A stretch of DNA of 64,000 nt, taken from NCBI RefSeq assembly GCF_028898945.1, contig NZ_CP118607.1:3706001-3770000 (forward strand), in the 5' to 3' direction. Positions 62,657 through 64,000 of this stretch are shown here, piece by piece (the first letter of the stretch is position 1; each line of letters starts with the position of its first letter). A program made the translations under genes and the position numbers. The DNA comes from Pseudomonas sp. PSKL.D1. GTDB taxonomy: Bacteria > Pseudomonadota > Gammaproteobacteria > Pseudomonadales > Pseudomonadaceae. The notes under the pieces are model-generated. The model made no database searches, was not told where the DNA came from, and worked only from the letters and a program-made list of their open reading frames with translations.

Positions 62657-62778
62657 CCCCCTGTAGGAGCGGTTTTAACCGCGATGGGGTGCGAAGCGGC
62701 CCTAACGATTCATGTGCGAAGCTGAAACTTTGGGGCCGCTTCGCGCCCCATCGCGGTTAAAACCGCTCCTACAGGGGG
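62657..62778. repeat. REP pair between rbsB and rbsA
   Basis: CCCCCTGTAGGAGCGGTTTTAACC... and ...GGTTAAAACCGCTCCTACAGGGGG. Lying inside the operon, it probably stabilises the rbsB message so that binding protein exceeds transporter. Confidence 0.88.
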
Positions 62779-62799
62779 GGCAGCGTTGCATTGGATAGG

Positions 62800-63753
62800 T
62801 TACTGGGTGATGAGCTCAACCGGCGTCTGAATCACATTGTCGGCATCCACATCCGGCTTCTCGCCCTTGATCATCTTCAGCGCTGCCTGAATGCCATACA
62901 CCGCCTGCTGGCTGGCCGCCTGGTCGAGGGTGGCCAGCACGCGGCCGTCCTTGAGCATGGGTTTGATGGCGTTGATATTGTCATACCCCACCACTTGCAC
63001 CTGGCCGGTCTTGCCGGCGGCGCGCACGGCAGAAACAGCGCCCAACGCCATGCTGTCGTTGCCTGCCAGCAGGGCTTTGAGGTTGGGGTATTCGTTGAGC
63101 ATGGAGGCGGCGACGGCGTTGCCTTTGTCGATTTCCCAGTTGCCGGACTGCACCGAAACGATCTTCATCTGCGCCGTGTCCATGGCGTCCTTGAAGCCAG
63201 CGGTGCGTTGCTGGGCGTTGGTGGTGGTCGGCACGCCTTCGATGATGCCTACCTCGTCACCGGCCTTGAGCTTCTGCTGGGCCAGGTAATCGCCCACCAG
63301 GCGCGCGCCCTTGCGGTTGTCCGGGCCTACGAAGGGCACGCTTATGCCTTTGCTCTTGAGCACCTCAGGGTCCAGGCGGTTGTCAATGTTGACCACGGTG
63401 ATGCCGGCATCCATGGCCTTTTTCACCACGGGCACCAGGGCTTTGGAGTCTGCCGGGGCGATTACCAGCGCCTTGGCGCCGGTGGCGATCATTTGCTCAA
63501 CAATGCGGATCTGGTTGCCGGTGTCGGTTTCGTCCTTGATGCCGTTGGCCACCAGGTCGAAATCGTTGGGGTGCTCTTTCTGGTAGGCCTTGGCGCCGTC
63601 TTCCATGGTGCGGAAGAACTCGTTGGCCAGCGACTTCATGACCAGTGCGACTTTGGGCTTGTCCTCTGCGTGGGCGGCAGAAAACGGCATGGCGAGCGAC
63701 AGCGAGGAAAGTACGGCGAGCGCCAGCAGGCGACCGGGGAACGGCAGCTTCAT
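62800..63753 (-). CDS. rbsB: Ribose-binding periplasmic protein
   Basis: 317 residues with a signal peptide (1-28, ending FSAAHA). Type I periplasmic-binding fold: VALVMKSLANEFFRTMEDGAKAYQKEH, ATGAKALVIAPADSKALVPVVKKAMDAGITVVNIDNRLD, and VVGYDNINAIKPMLKDGRVLATLDQ. First gene of the operon, with its own promoter and operator. Confidence 0.95.
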   Translation of the reverse strand: MKLPFPGRLLALAVLSSLSLAMPFSAAHAEDKPKVALVMKSLANEFFRTMEDGAKAYQKEHPNDFDLVANGIKDETDTGNQIRIVEQMIATGAKALVIAPADSKALVPVVKKAMDAGITVVNIDNRLDPEVLKSKGISVPFVGPDNRKGARLVGDYLAQQKLKAGDEVGIIEGVPTTTNAQQRTAGFKDAMDTAQMKIVSVQSGNWEIDKGNAVAASMLNEYPNLKALLAGNDSMALGAVSAVRAAGKTGQVQVVGYDNINAIKPMLKDGRVLATLDQAASQQAVYGIQAALKMIKGEKPDVDADNVIQTPVELITQ

Positions 63754-63789
63754 AAGAAATGACTCCGAATCTTGTGTTTTTTATCGGAT

Positions 63790-63803
63790 CGCAAACGTTT
63801 GCG
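63790..63803. promoter_or_regulatory. RbsR operator
   Basis: CGCAAACGTTTGCG, a perfect 14-base palindrome with the central CG and AAACGTTT core typical of LacI/RbsR sites, placed right at the expected transcription start of rbsB. Confidence 0.85.
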
Positions 63804-63810
63804 GTGCCTA

Positions 63811-63839
63811 ACTATGGAAACACGACCGGGTTTTGTCAA
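63811..63839 (-). promoter_or_regulatory. Sigma70 promoter of the rbs operon
   Basis: On the minus strand -35 TTGACA (63839-63834), 17-base spacer, -10 CATAGT (63816-63811). The operator follows within seven bases, so repressor would block initiation. Confidence 0.75.
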
Positions 63840-63971
63840 ATCCGTTTTGCGCTTGGGGTCAGCGTCGCGGTTGCCACGGATTATCGTGGAAATTTCCGGA
63901 AAACCGAACCCCTTTTCCTATTCTTGTTCGGCGCATCGAATGAACGGCGTGAGGTGGCACGGCCTGCGCCC

Positions 63972-63997
63972 GTGTTCGCGGGGTGAACCCGCGCCAC
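63972..63997. repeat. Partial repeat, TTCGCGGG...CCCGC type
   Basis: GTGTTCGCGGGGTGAACCCGC, one unit of another common P. putida intergenic repeat, cut by the window end. Otherwise 63840-64000 shows no gene. Confidence 0.6.
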
Positions 63998-64000
63998 CGC

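Overview
The window is a GC-rich chromosomal segment of a Pseudomonas, most likely of the P. putida group. The evidence is the gene content and order (fpv iron-release operon, mbtH-pvdG, the thrS-infC-rpmI-rplT-pheST-ihfA-merR-tRNA-Pro block next to the rbs operon) and the many P. putida-type REP elements (GTAGGAGCGG...CCGCTCCTAC) between genes.

Layout. 1-6306: an eight-gene overlapping operon matching the P. aeruginosa fpvGHJK-fpvCDEF order, for reductive release and import of iron from ferripyoverdine. 6309-7494: a long perfect inverted repeat and a DUF1615 lipoprotein. 7610-9904: an unusual pair, a CdtB-like nuclease and a lectin-like beta-propeller, on the same strand as and downstream of pvdG-mbtH (9982-10937), which carry a PvdS-type iron-starvation promoter. 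11028-18413: a small unknown gene and a divergent purU-folD-soxBDAG-like one-carbon/N-methyl amine oxidation operon. 18538-24478: MFS/LysR pair, alcohol dehydrogenase, nucleotidase, small kinase-like protein and an SDR. 24571-38982: two divergent GntR regulators and a pectin/galacturonate locus (GH28 exo-polygalacturonase, Opp-type ABC importer with two binding proteins, enolase-superfamily enzyme, KdgM porin, uronate dehydrogenase, lactonase).

39081-47197 is an accessory region ending at the 3' side of tRNA-Pro(GGG). It holds an orphan XRE regulator with four operator-like dyads, an AAA ATPase, a structured RNA leader before DUF6124/DUF3077 genes, a frameshifted acetyltransferase, a type IV (SRA-HNH) restriction enzyme, and an AT-rich four-gene operon (unknown Rossmann-like protein, Nmad2, MazG-like, UDG-like). 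That operon is the best candidate for a little-described nucleotide/DNA-modification conflict system.

47198-54689 is the conserved translation block, where thrS carries an anticodon-arm mimic in its leader. 55011-57548 holds small periplasmic proteins, a cold-shock protein and a periplasmic nucleoside hydrolase. 57730-63753 is a ribose operon (rbsB-A-C-R-K-D) with a clear promoter and LacI-type operator.

How it works together: the left part serves iron acquisition (import plus siderophore maturation) with a possible toxin pair attached to it. The centre serves plant-derived substrates (pectin, methylated amines). The right part couples extracellular nucleoside hydrolysis to ribose uptake. 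The island before tRNA-Pro is a defence or DNA-modification cargo region without a visible integrase. All family assignments are from reading motifs by eye; no database search was run.
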